37,947 nt of DNA from a virus, in IMG/VR virus record IMGVR_UViG_3300042534_000477, positions 1 through 37,947 of that record. One strand, given 5' to 3'. The position numbers and the translations under genes were made by a program. Within the stretch, counting starts at the first letter, position 1; each line of letters starts with the position of its first letter. Positions 22,643-29,876 of this stretch are shown piece by piece. The notes beneath the pieces are model-generated. The model ran no database searches, had not been told where the DNA came from, and was given only the letters and a program-made list of their open reading frames with translations.

Positions 22643-23537
22643 CGGAGGCCCCTGCGGCTGCGGCGCGCTCGCTGTCGGCCAGGGCCCCCAGCCGCTCGGT
22701 GAGGTGAACGAAGCCGTTTTCGATGGCCTTGTCGAAGTCAATGATCACGAGCGCCGACCGCTCGAATAGGTCTTGCACCTCCGCGGGCTGGTGGCAGTAG
22801 AGTTCGGCGATGTTCCGATAGTTGAAGACGGTGTGGCGCCGGGCCGCGGCGCGAAGGAAGGCGGCAAGGTCGGGCGCGAGACCCGCGGAGTCGATGTCCC
22901 GGATCAGGGCTGCCGTCTTCGCTTCGCCGTAGCAGTCGCCGAGGTCGGGTGCGTTGCCCTTCGGGGTGTAGATCGGCGCCTTGACCTTCTTGGTGTAGGT
23001 GTCGGAGAGGGCGGCCGGCTTCTCGGGCTCCACGTTGACAGTCGGACCCGCGGCGCCCTTCGACTCGGGGGTGACGATCTCGGCCTTTGGCGCCGGGCCG
23101 GTGTTGATGGGGTCGGGCCCGATCTCGCCACCATCGTCGAGGCCGTCGATCAGGCGGCTCAAGTCGTCGTCGCTGAACCCCAAGCCCGAGAGGTCGAACG
23201 CCTCGGCGTCAAGCTCCCGAAGCACCTCGGCCAACAGCGGCGAATCCCAGTCGGCCAGCTCGCCGAGCTTGTTGTCGGCCAGGGCGAGGGCGCGCGCCTG
23301 CGCGGGGTCGAGGTCCATGTAGCGCACGAGCACCTTGTCAAGCCCCAGGCGCTGCGAGGCTGCATAGCGGGTGTGGCCTGCGATGATCACGCCATCGGCC
23401 CGGCGGACGATGATCGGCGACGAGAAGCCGAACCGCTTGATCGAGCCTGCGACTTCGTCGATGGCCTCCGCGTTCTTGCGGGGGTTCCGGTCCCACGGCT
23501 TGATCTCGCTGATCTCAACCCATTCTGCGTCTGCCAC
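22635..23537 (-). CDS. ParB-like nuclease domain protein (300 aa)
   Basis: The N-terminal 100 residues are a ParB/Srx-type domain: IKPWDRNPRKN (12-22), IKRFGFSSPIIV, and IIAGHTRYAA with the GHTR motif (54-57) that in relatives binds CTP or acts in nuclease or DNA-binding roles. After a Pro-rich linker the C-terminal part has IYTPKGNAPDLGDCYGEAKT, AAARRHTVFNYRNIAELYCH and LVIIDFDKAIENGFVHL, a conserved-looking second domain I cannot name. Such genes often lie beside phage DNA-modification or terminase genes. The GTG start follows a GGGGGCGGA stretch. It is the first gene of the long late operon in this window. Confidence 0.75.
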   Translation of the reverse strand: MADAEWVEISEIKPWDRNPRKNAEAIDEVAGSIKRFGFSSPIIVRRADGVIIAGHTRYAASQRLGLDKVLVRYMDLDPAQARALALADNKLGELADWDSPLLAEVLRELDAEAFDLSGLGFSDDDLSRLIDGLDDGGEIGPDPINTGPAPKAEIVTPESKGAAGPTVNVEPEKPAALSDTYTKKVKAPIYTPKGNAPDLGDCYGEAKTAALIRDIDSAGLAPDLAAFLRAAARRHTVFNYRNIAELYCHQPAEVQDLFERSALVIIDFDKAIENGFVHLTERLGALADSERAAAAGASDA

Positions 23538-23616
23538 TTCCGCCCCCGTTCAGCCCCATCGTCTCACGTCACCAGCGGCCCCACAATCGACGCCGCCAGT
23601 CCTCCTAACTCTACCC

Positions 23617-24051
23617 CTACGCCACCGCCTCAAGCGGCCCACAAGGCCCCTGAGCGACCCAGGCGCCGGCACGCGGCCCCAGTTCCTCAGTGGTCACCGG
23701 AGCCGCGATCGACCCGTACAGCTCGGCCACCGCTCCAGCCCACATCGCCGACGTCGAGCCGCTGATCGCCCCGCGCGCCTGCGACAGCAGCGCCACAGTC
23801 CGCCGCCCGCCCCGGACATTCAGCCGATCGCTCGACAGCGCAGCCACGGGCGCAACCGACGACGGGCGGCCCGCGCCGTGGGGCTCAGGCAGCGAGGGCA
23901 CGACGCCCCGATCATTCAACGCAGAGGCCAGGACCAGATCGATCAGGTCGCCGACACCGGCGTCAGGGTCGCCCTCGCGCAGCCACCCGAGCAGGGCGAC
24001 CGCTTGGCGGCGTGTGGTGGCGGATTGGTAGATCGTCGTTGTCGTCGGCAT
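23617..24051 (-). CDS. Hypothetical protein behind its own promoter (144 aa)
   Basis: Not recognised. The N-terminus MPTTTTIYQSATTRRQAVAL, then LGWLREGDPDAGVGDLIDLV, suggests two helices; the rest is Ala/Gly-rich with a predicted helix (AMWAGAVAELYGSIAAPV). Strong points are the promoter at 24103-24075, a CGGAG site before the ATG and a leader of about 17 bases. It lies beside the palindrome array and is read away from it, the classic position of a regulator that could bind those sites, although no helix-turn-helix is obvious. It may be the first gene of the leftward transcript, 79 bases before the ParB-like gene. Confidence 0.65.
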   Translation of the reverse strand: MPTTTTIYQSATTRRQAVALLGWLREGDPDAGVGDLIDLVLASALNDRGVVPSLPEPHGAGRPSSVAPVAALSSDRLNVRGGRRTVALLSQARGAISGSTSAMWAGAVAELYGSIAAPVTTEELGPRAGAWVAQGPCGPLEAVA

Positions 24052-24074
24052 GGGTGGCTCCGTGGTTCGCCCTC

Positions 24075-24103
24075 AGTCTACCACGTTCGGCGACGGCGCG
24101 CAA
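24075..24103 (-). promoter_or_regulatory. Promoter P5 (CTATTGCGC-N17-TAGACT, leftward)
   Basis: On the minus strand TTGCGC (24103-24098), preceded by CTA, and TAGACT (24080-24075) are separated by exactly 17 bases. Predicted start near 24068, 17 bases before the ATG at 24051. It is one of five copies of the same element and probably drives the 144-aa gene and possibly the late operon. Confidence 0.75.
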
Positions 24104-24147
24104 TAGGGCGGCGCCATCACGCATGGGACCGCCCGGTTTATGCACGC

Positions 24148-24196
24148 GGTTACAAGATCTGCCCCGAAAGTTACAAAGGCTTGTAACCGTGTAACC
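24148..24196. repeat. Palindromic sites, cluster 1
   Basis: A half site GGTTACAAG (24148-24156) is followed by the full palindrome AGTTACAA-AGGC-TTGTAACC (24169-24188) and a further half site GTGTAACC (24189-24196). The palindrome has 8-base arms and a 4-base centre, like the three other copies. Confidence 0.8.
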
Positions 24197-24304
24197 GTAG
24201 CTTCATCCTGCCCTTTCACCGAATCCGCAGAAACCGGGTTACAAGGGTTTGTAACCGTGAGAAGGTAGCTTCATCCTGCGCTTTCGCCCGATTTCGCCCT
24301 CGGG
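24171..24304. repeat. Degenerate tandem repeat, two units of 68 and 66 bases
   Basis: Unit 1 (24171-24238) and unit 2 (24239-24304) both begin TTACAA, contain TTGTAACCGTG and then the exact shared block GTAGCTTCATCCTG (24197-24210 and 24265-24278, 68 bases apart). A third unit starts with TTACAA at 24305 and breaks off. The shared non-palindromic block shows that more than the protein site was duplicated. Confidence 0.75.
24237..24256. repeat. Palindromic site 2
   Basis: Perfect 20-base palindrome GGTTACAA-GGGT-TTGTAACC. A lone half site GGTTACAA follows at 24303-24310, near the third partial unit. Confidence 0.85.
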
Positions 24305-24412
24305 TTACAACTATGCACAACAGCATGGTCACTCCTGGGGGAAGGAAAAACAAGAAGAGAGGGATCTGGCTCTTCTGATTTTTTCCGCGCGCGTAGAGGG
24401 TATATGTGTCTT

Positions 24413-24420
24413 TTGTAACC
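24413..24420. repeat. Half site in the AT-rich stretch
   Basis: TTGTAACC follows TATATGTGTCTT in the most AT-rich part of the region. It is a single arm of the palindromes found on either side. Confidence 0.6.
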
Positions 24421-24466
24421 TGATCTGATTTATTGATGAGAATAGTGTGATGCAGGGCATTCTCAC

Positions 24467-24495
24467 GGTTACAAGCCGTTGTAACCCTTGTAACC
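24467..24495. repeat. Palindromic site 3 with extra arm
   Basis: Perfect palindrome GGTTACAA-GCCG-TTGTAACC (24467-24486) followed at once by a further arm TTGTAACC (24488-24495). Three arms within 29 bases suggest cooperative binding. Confidence 0.85.
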
Positions 24496-24540
24496 CGCGA
24501 GACCCGAACCGCATCAGCAGAGCATTCTCAGCGACCCCAA

Positions 24541-24559
24541 GGGTACAAGGGCTGTAACC
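24541..24559. repeat. Palindromic site 4, degenerate
   Basis: GGGTACAA-GGGC-TGTAACC is one base shorter than the other palindromes and less exact. It lies about 45 bases upstream of the possible TTGACG promoter for the primase operon. Confidence 0.55.
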
Positions 24560-24603
24560 GTGGCACCCTCGGGCACGTCCTGCGATGATCTTCGCCGTCC
24601 CGC

Positions 24604-24632
24604 TTGACGCGCCATCGGGCTCGGGCTACCTC
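24604..24632 (+). promoter_or_regulatory. Possible promoter for the replication operon (TTGACG-N17-TACCTC)
   Basis: TTGACG (24604-24609) and TACCTC (24627-24632) are 17 bases apart. The -35 is near the sigma70 consensus but the -10 lacks the final T. It has no CTATTGCGC element. It is the best candidate between the palindromes and the primase start at 24749. Confidence 0.35.
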
Positions 24633-24660
24633 TGCGGAGCCTGCTGACCTGGGCGCCCCG

Positions 24661-24695
24661 CCTGCCCTCTCCGGCTGATCCCCGGAGAGGGCAGG
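24661..24695. other. Strong 14-bp hairpin upstream of the primase gene
   Basis: CCTGCCCTCTCCGG (24661-24674) is exactly complementary to CCGGAGAGGGCAGG (24682-24695) across a 7-base loop CTGATCC. No T run follows on either strand, so a simple terminator is unlikely. It may be a leader structure of the primase mRNA or a single-strand primase or initiation signal of the origin. Confidence 0.7.
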
Positions 24696-24748
24696 GACAA
24701 CGGGAACCCGGCTGCCACAGCGGGCGATCCTCGCACCCAGGTCACACG

Positions 24749-25693
24749 ATGCCACACCACGACGGGCTACCCTGCCCCTCGGCGACCTACGCCGCTGCGC
24801 GCCGCTCAAGCCACGGCCGCGCCCACCCGACGACATGGCGCCAGCTCCGGCGCGCCCTCACCCGCCACGATCGGGCCCGCACCGAGAAGCTCGACGCCCC
24901 ATGCTGGGCGCCGCACGTCGCCACCGATGGCCGCCGCTTGGCCTCGGCGATCGTGTCGGTTCACGCCCTCGTCCTCGACTTCGACGACGGGGCCGACGTT
25001 CCGGCCGCGATGGGGCTGTTCCCTGATCGCGAGCGGTGCGCCTACAGCACCTACAGCGCCACGCCCGAGGCCCCGCGGTGCCGCCTCGTGCTGCCCCTGG
25101 CCGCGCCCGTTGCCGGCCACATCTGGGCCGCTGCGATGCGCCTGATCCTGCGCGACGTGGGGCAGGATGCCAACGCCGCCGATCCGAAGTGCATCGACCC
25201 CTCGCGCCTCTACCTCCTGCCATGCCGCGGGCCGGTCGAAGTCGCAGACTACGCCCCCGGCGACCTGCTCGACCTCTCCGAGCACGTCGCCCGCGCCGAG
25301 TACGATGCCGAGCTTGCCCGCCTCCACCAAGAGCGCCAACGGGCACAGAGCGCCGCCCGCGCCGTTGCCGCGCGCCAGTGGGCGGCCCGCGCTCCCGACG
25401 ATGCCGCCCGCGCCGAGCGCGCCGGTCGCGCTGCCCTGCGATCCGACCCCGATGCCCGAGCCCGCGCCGCTGCCGACCTCCGCGCTAAGGTGGTCGAGCG
25501 CGACGGCGCCCGCGTGGCGATCGGGCTGCCCTGCCCCGGCTGCGGTCGGCCGGCTGCGTGGTTCTTGATCGACCCTCGCGCCGCGTGGAGCGCCCGTTGC
25601 AACCACGTCAAGACCTGCGGCTGGCACGGCCAGATCGCCGACCTGCTCGCCACTCACGGGCTACAGCCCCAAGCCTACGGGGCCTTCCGATGA
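24749..25693 (+). CDS. AEP-type primase with C-terminal zinc ribbon (314 aa)
   Basis: Shows the three motifs of archaeo-eukaryotic primases: LVLDFDD (D77, D79), the basic strand APRCRLVLPL (R110, R112) and CIDPSRLYLLP (D150, R153). The central part is a long charged helix. The C-terminus carries a Cys4 zinc ribbon (C262, C265, C284, C290) in PCPGCGRP and CNHVKTCGWHG. In most primases the zinc element is elsewhere, so this order is uncommon. It would lay down RNA or DNA primers for phage replication. ATG at 24749 has AGGT 6 bases upstream. The stop overlaps the DUF927 gene (ATGA), placing both in one complex or pathway. Confidence 0.78.
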   Translation: MPHHDGLPCPSATYAAARRSSHGRAHPTTWRQLRRALTRHDRARTEKLDAPCWAPHVATDGRRLASAIVSVHALVLDFDDGADVPAAMGLFPDRERCAYSTYSATPEAPRCRLVLPLAAPVAGHIWAAAMRLILRDVGQDANAADPKCIDPSRLYLLPCRGPVEVADYAPGDLLDLSEHVARAEYDAELARLHQERQRAQSAARAVAARQWAARAPDDAARAERAGRAALRSDPDARARAAADLRAKVVERDGARVAIGLPCPGCGRPAAWFLIDPRAAWSARCNHVKTCGWHGQIADLLATHGLQPQAYGAFR

Positions 25694-27888
25694 CCGCTCA
25701 GCCCGCCGACCGCACCCTCAGCCTCGCCCCGCCCGCCGATTGGGGGATGGAGACCACCGCCGCCCGCGCCCGCCGGGAGCGCGCCGAGGCCATCTTGGCC
25801 CCGCTCATTGAGCACGCCGCGAACGAGAACACCGAGCCCGGCGCCCGTCTCGGCGCATGGGCCAAGCTCAAGTCATCGGCCTGCGATCTCGCCGAACTCC
25901 TCCACGTCGCCGGCTCCGACGACCTGCGCGACCTGCTCGCCGTCGCCGGCTCGATCCGGGGCGCGACCGCCGACTATCGGGCCCTCAGCGCCGCGATGTC
26001 CCGCGTCGAGAAGGACGTCGCCAAGGCCCAGGCCGCCGCTGCCCGCGCCTGGGCCGCAGAGCAAGCCCGCACCGGGCCGCCGCGCCTGTCTGCCCGTGGC
26101 GCCGCTGATCGTCTGCTCGAACTCGTACCCGGCGCCGCAGTCGGGGGCGGCTGGGAACTCTCCGACAACGGCGTGATCCACGTCAGCCTCGACGACGAAG
26201 GCATCCCCTCCGACAAAGTCAAGGTAGCCGCCACCCGCCCGATCTTGCTCGCCGGCCGCGCGGTGGACGTAGACTCCGGCGAGTACAGCGTCGAAGTCGC
26301 CTGGATCAACGAAGACGGCCACGTCGGCCGCGCATGGACGCCTCGGGCTGACGTGATGGACGGCCGCAAGCTGATCGCCCTGGCCTCTCAGGGCGCCCCG
26401 GTCTGCTCGCCGACCGCCTCCGACCTGTCCCGCTTCCTCGACTGGTGTGACAGCACTTGGGCTGGCCGGCTGCCCCAGCGCGCCATCGCCGTCCGAATGG
26501 GCCACCTTCGGGGCGGCTTCCTCCGCGGTCCCGGCTGGCATCCCGCACCCGTCGCCCCCATCGCCGAGCCCACCGAAGGGGCCGAGCCCGCGCCGCCCGC
26601 GCCGGTCCCTCCGCCGGTCCACCTGACCCCACCCGGCGGCTTCGAGGCCCTTGCCGCCAGCATCCACAGCCACGGCACCTACGAGGGCTGGCTCGACGCC
26701 TGGGCCGTCACCACCGGCCGCCCCGTCGCCCGCCTCGCCGTCTATGCGTCGCTGGCCTCGGCGATCCTGCCCTGGACAACCGATCGCGGGTGCGTGCTCG
26801 ACCTCTGGGGCGAGACCAGCATCGGCAAGACCACGGCCCTCAACCTCGCCGCCTCGGTCTGGGCCTCGCCCCGGTCCTACGTCGGCAAGTGGGCCTCCAC
26901 CATGACCTATCGCGAGCGGTCGGCCGCCGCGCTGTCTTGCCTGCCGCTGTTACTCGACGACACCCGCCAGATCCCGCCGAAGGAACGCGAGCAGATCGGC
27001 CAGACGGTCTACCAGCTCGCCGACGGCCAAGGCAAGGGCCGCGGCTTCGTCTTCGGGGCACAGGTTCGGGCCGTTTGGTGCTCCTTCACGATCTCCACAG
27101 GTGAAAGCCCCTTGTTGGGCACCTCTCAAGACGAAGGCGCCCGCGCCCGCTGTCTCTCGGTTGAGGGCGCGCCGTTCGAGGCTCGCTCCGAAGCCGTCAC
27201 CGTGAACCGCGTGACCGAGCGCCATTACGGGCACCTCGGCGCCCGGTTCATCGACGCCATCCTGACCCGAGGCCGCCCCTCCATCGCCGCGCTCTGGGAG
27301 GCTGCCGATGCCGTATGGGCCGACCGCCTCGGCGACTATGGCGGCCTGTCCGCCCGCTTGGCCGCGCACCTCGCCGCCATCGAAGTCGCCGCGCTCATTG
27401 CCCATCAAGACTGCGGGCTGCCCCTCGCCGACCCCGCCGAAGTCGAGGCCGTCATGGGTGTCGCTGCGACCGCTGCGATCCGGTCGGGCCAAGACGCAGA
27501 CAAGCCCCTCGCCGCGCTCCGCTCCGTGATCTCGCGTGCCGTCGCCCAACAGGTCGCCTTCTACGGCCGCCACGCGCTCGACCGCGAAGGCGAGCCCCGT
27601 GATCCCGCCCTGGGCTGGCTCGGCCAATGGCGCCCCGACGGGGCAACCGACCGCGACCGCTGGCCCTACCTCGCCGTCTCGGCCCACGTCCTGCGCCGCT
27701 GGCTCGCCGAAGACCGCTATGACGGGCCCGGCGTGGTCGCTCAGTGGGCTGCCCGCGGTTGGCTGGCCTTGCCGCCATCCGGCAAAGGCCATGACAAGCC
27801 CGTCAAGGTCAACGGCCAAAGTATGCGCTGCGTCTGCCTTCTGCGCGATGCCGTTGAAGCTGCGATGTCCGACGGGAGCGCCGAATGA
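25690..27888 (+). CDS. DUF927-type replication ATPase/helicase (732 aa)
   Basis: The central domain matches the DUF927 pattern: CVLDLWGETSIGKTTALNLA with a Walker A around G374-T382, KWASTMTYRERSAAALSCLP, LLLDDTRQIPPKEREQIGQT with Walker B near D423/D424, and YQLADGQGKGRGF. DUF927 proteins are helicase-like ATPases encoded with phage or plasmid primases. The N-terminal 190 residues are helical and charged, then a domain with strands (VIHVSLDDEGIP, YSVEVAWINEDG) and a Pro-rich linker (about 290-310) precede the ATPase; a C-terminal 200-residue helical part follows. The start at 25690 overlaps the primase stop and the end overlaps the SF2 helicase start, so the three are made together. Confidence 0.8.
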   Translation: MTAQPADRTLSLAPPADWGMETTAARARRERAEAILAPLIEHAANENTEPGARLGAWAKLKSSACDLAELLHVAGSDDLRDLLAVAGSIRGATADYRALSAAMSRVEKDVAKAQAAAARAWAAEQARTGPPRLSARGAADRLLELVPGAAVGGGWELSDNGVIHVSLDDEGIPSDKVKVAATRPILLAGRAVDVDSGEYSVEVAWINEDGHVGRAWTPRADVMDGRKLIALASQGAPVCSPTASDLSRFLDWCDSTWAGRLPQRAIAVRMGHLRGGFLRGPGWHPAPVAPIAEPTEGAEPAPPAPVPPPVHLTPPGGFEALAASIHSHGTYEGWLDAWAVTTGRPVARLAVYASLASAILPWTTDRGCVLDLWGETSIGKTTALNLAASVWASPRSYVGKWASTMTYRERSAAALSCLPLLLDDTRQIPPKEREQIGQTVYQLADGQGKGRGFVFGAQVRAVWCSFTISTGESPLLGTSQDEGARARCLSVEGAPFEARSEAVTVNRVTERHYGHLGARFIDAILTRGRPSIAALWEAADAVWADRLGDYGGLSARLAAHLAAIEVAALIAHQDCGLPLADPAEVEAVMGVAATAAIRSGQDADKPLAALRSVISRAVAQQVAFYGRHALDREGEPRDPALGWLGQWRPDGATDRDRWPYLAVSAHVLRRWLAEDRYDGPGVVAQWAARGWLALPPSGKGHDKPVKVNGQSMRCVCLLRDAVEAAMSDGSAE

Positions 27889-29795
27889 ACGCCCCGGCCG
27901 CCCCCTCGACCACGTCGCCCGGCCTCACTCCCACCGAGGCCGCCGAGCTACGCCGCAAGGCCCGTGCCTGCCTTGACCTCGCCGCGAGCAGCACCCATCC
28001 GGCCGAGCGAGACAGCGCGACGACCGCCGCCGACCGCCTAAGCTCCCGCCTGATCTCCGCGGGCCTGCCCGGCATCAAGGGCACACCCTCCGAGGCCGCC
28101 AGGGCCGCCCACAAGGCCACAGGACGGCGCCGCGCCCCGAAGCCGGCCGCAGACCCGCCCCCGCCAGAAGCCGGCGTCCTGGCCCGCGTGGAGCGCCCAC
28201 AGGCCACCCCAGCGCCACGGCACCGCCCGCGCCCTGGACAGCCCATCCCCGCCGACCCGCCGCGCAACCTGCGCCGCTGGCAAGCCGAAGCCATGCCGAT
28301 CGTCCGGCGCGCCTTGGGGCGGATGGTCACCCCGGATGGCGAAGCTGTCGCCCGACCTCTGCGCCCGGTGGTGTCGGCCTTCATGGGCGCAGGTAAGTCC
28401 GTGTTTCTGGCCGAACTTGCTCGGCTCTGTGCAGTCAAGGGGTTTACCGTCGTCGTCGCCACCCCACGCCAAAAGCTCGTGAGGCAGCTCGGCGAGACCA
28501 TTCAGGCGTTTGTGCCCGACACCGGCCTCGTGATGTCGGGCTATCGCCAGCCTGCCCAGGTCATCGTCGCTTGCTTCTCATCCCTTGAGCAGACCCGCGC
28601 GATCCTCGCCGAGACCGGCCGCCGCTGCGACCTGCTGATCGTCGATGAGTGCCACGGCTCCGAGGCCCCGAACCATCAACGGTCGATGCTTGCCCTTGAG
28701 CCCCGATGGATGGTCGGCGTCACCGCAACCCCATTCCGAAGCGATGAGGGCGAGCGCCTAAGCCTATGGGATGAGGCCGTTTATCGCTACAGCTTCTCGG
28801 ATGGCCTGCGCGACGGCGTCGTGACCTCGATCACCCCGATCCACTGGTCAGACGACTGCATCCCACACCTGCCCGACCCGAAGACCGACCCCGAAGCCCT
28901 GCCTTTGGAGGACGGCGCCCCGGCGGTCGACGACGCCCTGATCGCCATGTTCAAGCGCCACGGGCTACCCGGTCCTACCCTCACCAATGCCGTGAGCATC
29001 GCCGAGGCCGACTCTTTCGCGCAGCGCCTGACCCGCTACGGATGGACCGCCGCGAGTATCCACAGCCGCTTGACCTGGGCCGAGCAGGCCGACCGGATCG
29101 AAGCCCTCCGAACCGGAGCGATCGACATCTTGGTTCACGTCTCCATGCTCTCCGAAGGCGCCGACTTCCCTTGGCTCGCCGCGCTGGCCTTCCGTCGCCG
29201 CGTGGGCGCAAAGGTGCGCCTCGTGCAAGAAGCGGGCCGAGTCTGCCGCACCCATCCCGGCAAGGCAACGGGCTACATCTTCGACCCGATGGCCCTGCTC
29301 GCCGCCCACGGACTACAGCACCCCGAAGCCCTCGGCGCCGCGATCGACGAAGCGGACCCCGAAGACGGCGAAGACGAAGCCAAGCGCCGCGACCCTGACG
29401 AACCCGAAGAGGCGGGCCCGCCGCCGCGCGCCGTTCTGCTCGCCAGGGTGGACGCCTGGGCGCTGTCTCTGATCGAGGGCCTGAGCCAGACCGGCCGCCT
29501 TGACGCCAAGAACCGCGAGCACCTGCCCTGGATGATGCGCGAGCTGCGCAAGGGTGGCCGAGTCCCGCCGACGGGTAAGCAATGGCAAGCGATCGGCCGA
29601 GCCATCGCGAGCAACGGGTTCCGGCGCTACCCCTGCGCCGCGACTCGTGACGCCATCAAGCGCATCGTCGGCCAAAAGGCGCTCACCAAGCCCCAAGCCG
29701 CCGTCTTGCTGACCGCGCTCGGATGGGTTGCCCAGAACGTCTCGGTCTTCGCCCCGTGGCCCGCCGACCTGCCGATCCCGCCAGCGCCTGCCTAA
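27885..29795 (+). CDS. SF2 DNA helicase (636 aa)
   Basis: Superfamily 2 helicase of the DEAD/H-ResIII type. Walker A FMGAGKS (166-172), Walker B VDECH (253-257), motif III VTATPFRSDE (279-288), HVSMLSEGADFPWLAAL and motif VI QEAGRVCR (448-455) are all intact. The first 60 residues (EAAELRRKARACLDLAASST, with HPAERDSATTAADRLSSRL) resemble a DUF2786-like helical module. The C-terminal 140 residues are acidic then helical (LPWMMRELRKGGRVPPTGKQ). Likely unwinds DNA in replication, recombination or restart. The start overlaps the DUF927 stop (ATGA). No nuclease motif is seen, so it is not itself a type I/III restriction subunit. Confidence 0.85.
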   Translation: MNAPAAPSTTSPGLTPTEAAELRRKARACLDLAASSTHPAERDSATTAADRLSSRLISAGLPGIKGTPSEAARAAHKATGRRRAPKPAADPPPPEAGVLARVERPQATPAPRHRPRPGQPIPADPPRNLRRWQAEAMPIVRRALGRMVTPDGEAVARPLRPVVSAFMGAGKSVFLAELARLCAVKGFTVVVATPRQKLVRQLGETIQAFVPDTGLVMSGYRQPAQVIVACFSSLEQTRAILAETGRRCDLLIVDECHGSEAPNHQRSMLALEPRWMVGVTATPFRSDEGERLSLWDEAVYRYSFSDGLRDGVVTSITPIHWSDDCIPHLPDPKTDPEALPLEDGAPAVDDALIAMFKRHGLPGPTLTNAVSIAEADSFAQRLTRYGWTAASIHSRLTWAEQADRIEALRTGAIDILVHVSMLSEGADFPWLAALAFRRRVGAKVRLVQEAGRVCRTHPGKATGYIFDPMALLAAHGLQHPEALGAAIDEADPEDGEDEAKRRDPDEPEEAGPPPRAVLLARVDAWALSLIEGLSQTGRLDAKNREHLPWMMRELRKGGRVPPTGKQWQAIGRAIASNGFRRYPCAATRDAIKRIVGQKALTKPQAAVLLTALGWVAQNVSVFAPWPADLPIPPAPA

Positions 29796-29810
29796 TCTCG
29801 CCCCGCGCTA

Positions 29811-29839
29811 TTGCGCCCCTCCGCCCACCGCGCTACACT
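29811..29839 (+). promoter_or_regulatory. Promoter P3 (CTATTGCGC-N17-TACACT)
   Basis: TTGCGC (29811-29816), preceded by CTA, and TACACT (29834-29839) are separated by exactly 17 bases. Start predicted near 29846, giving a 31-base leader. It lies in the only sizeable gap of the rightward operon and would give extra transcription of the 109-aa gene, SSB and methyltransferase. Confidence 0.75.
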
Positions 29840-29876
29840 CCACAAGTCGGCAAGACCACCCCGGCACGGAGCCCCC

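Larger units (their letters stand above)
24052..24748. other. Gene-free intergenic region, candidate replication origin
   Basis: About 700 bases without a convincing gene separate the leftward and rightward transcripts. The middle (about 24160-24530) is visibly more AT-rich than the rest of the window, with runs such as TGATTTTTTCC and GGTATATGTGTCTTTTG. It holds four palindromes of the form GGTTACAA-N4-TTGTAACC, several half sites, a degenerate 68-base tandem repeat, a possible sigma70-type promoter and a strong hairpin. Repeated protein sites next to an AT-rich stretch and directly upstream of primase and helicase genes are the usual hallmarks of an iteron-type origin. A repressor operator region is the main alternative. 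Confidence 0.6.

Noticed and set aside
24216-24326. A 36-codon minus-strand frame with a good AGGAG site inside the palindrome region
   Set aside because: The codons are made of the repeat units themselves, it has no recognisable feature, and it crosses the operator-like sites. It could be a leader peptide but there is no support beyond the ribosome site.
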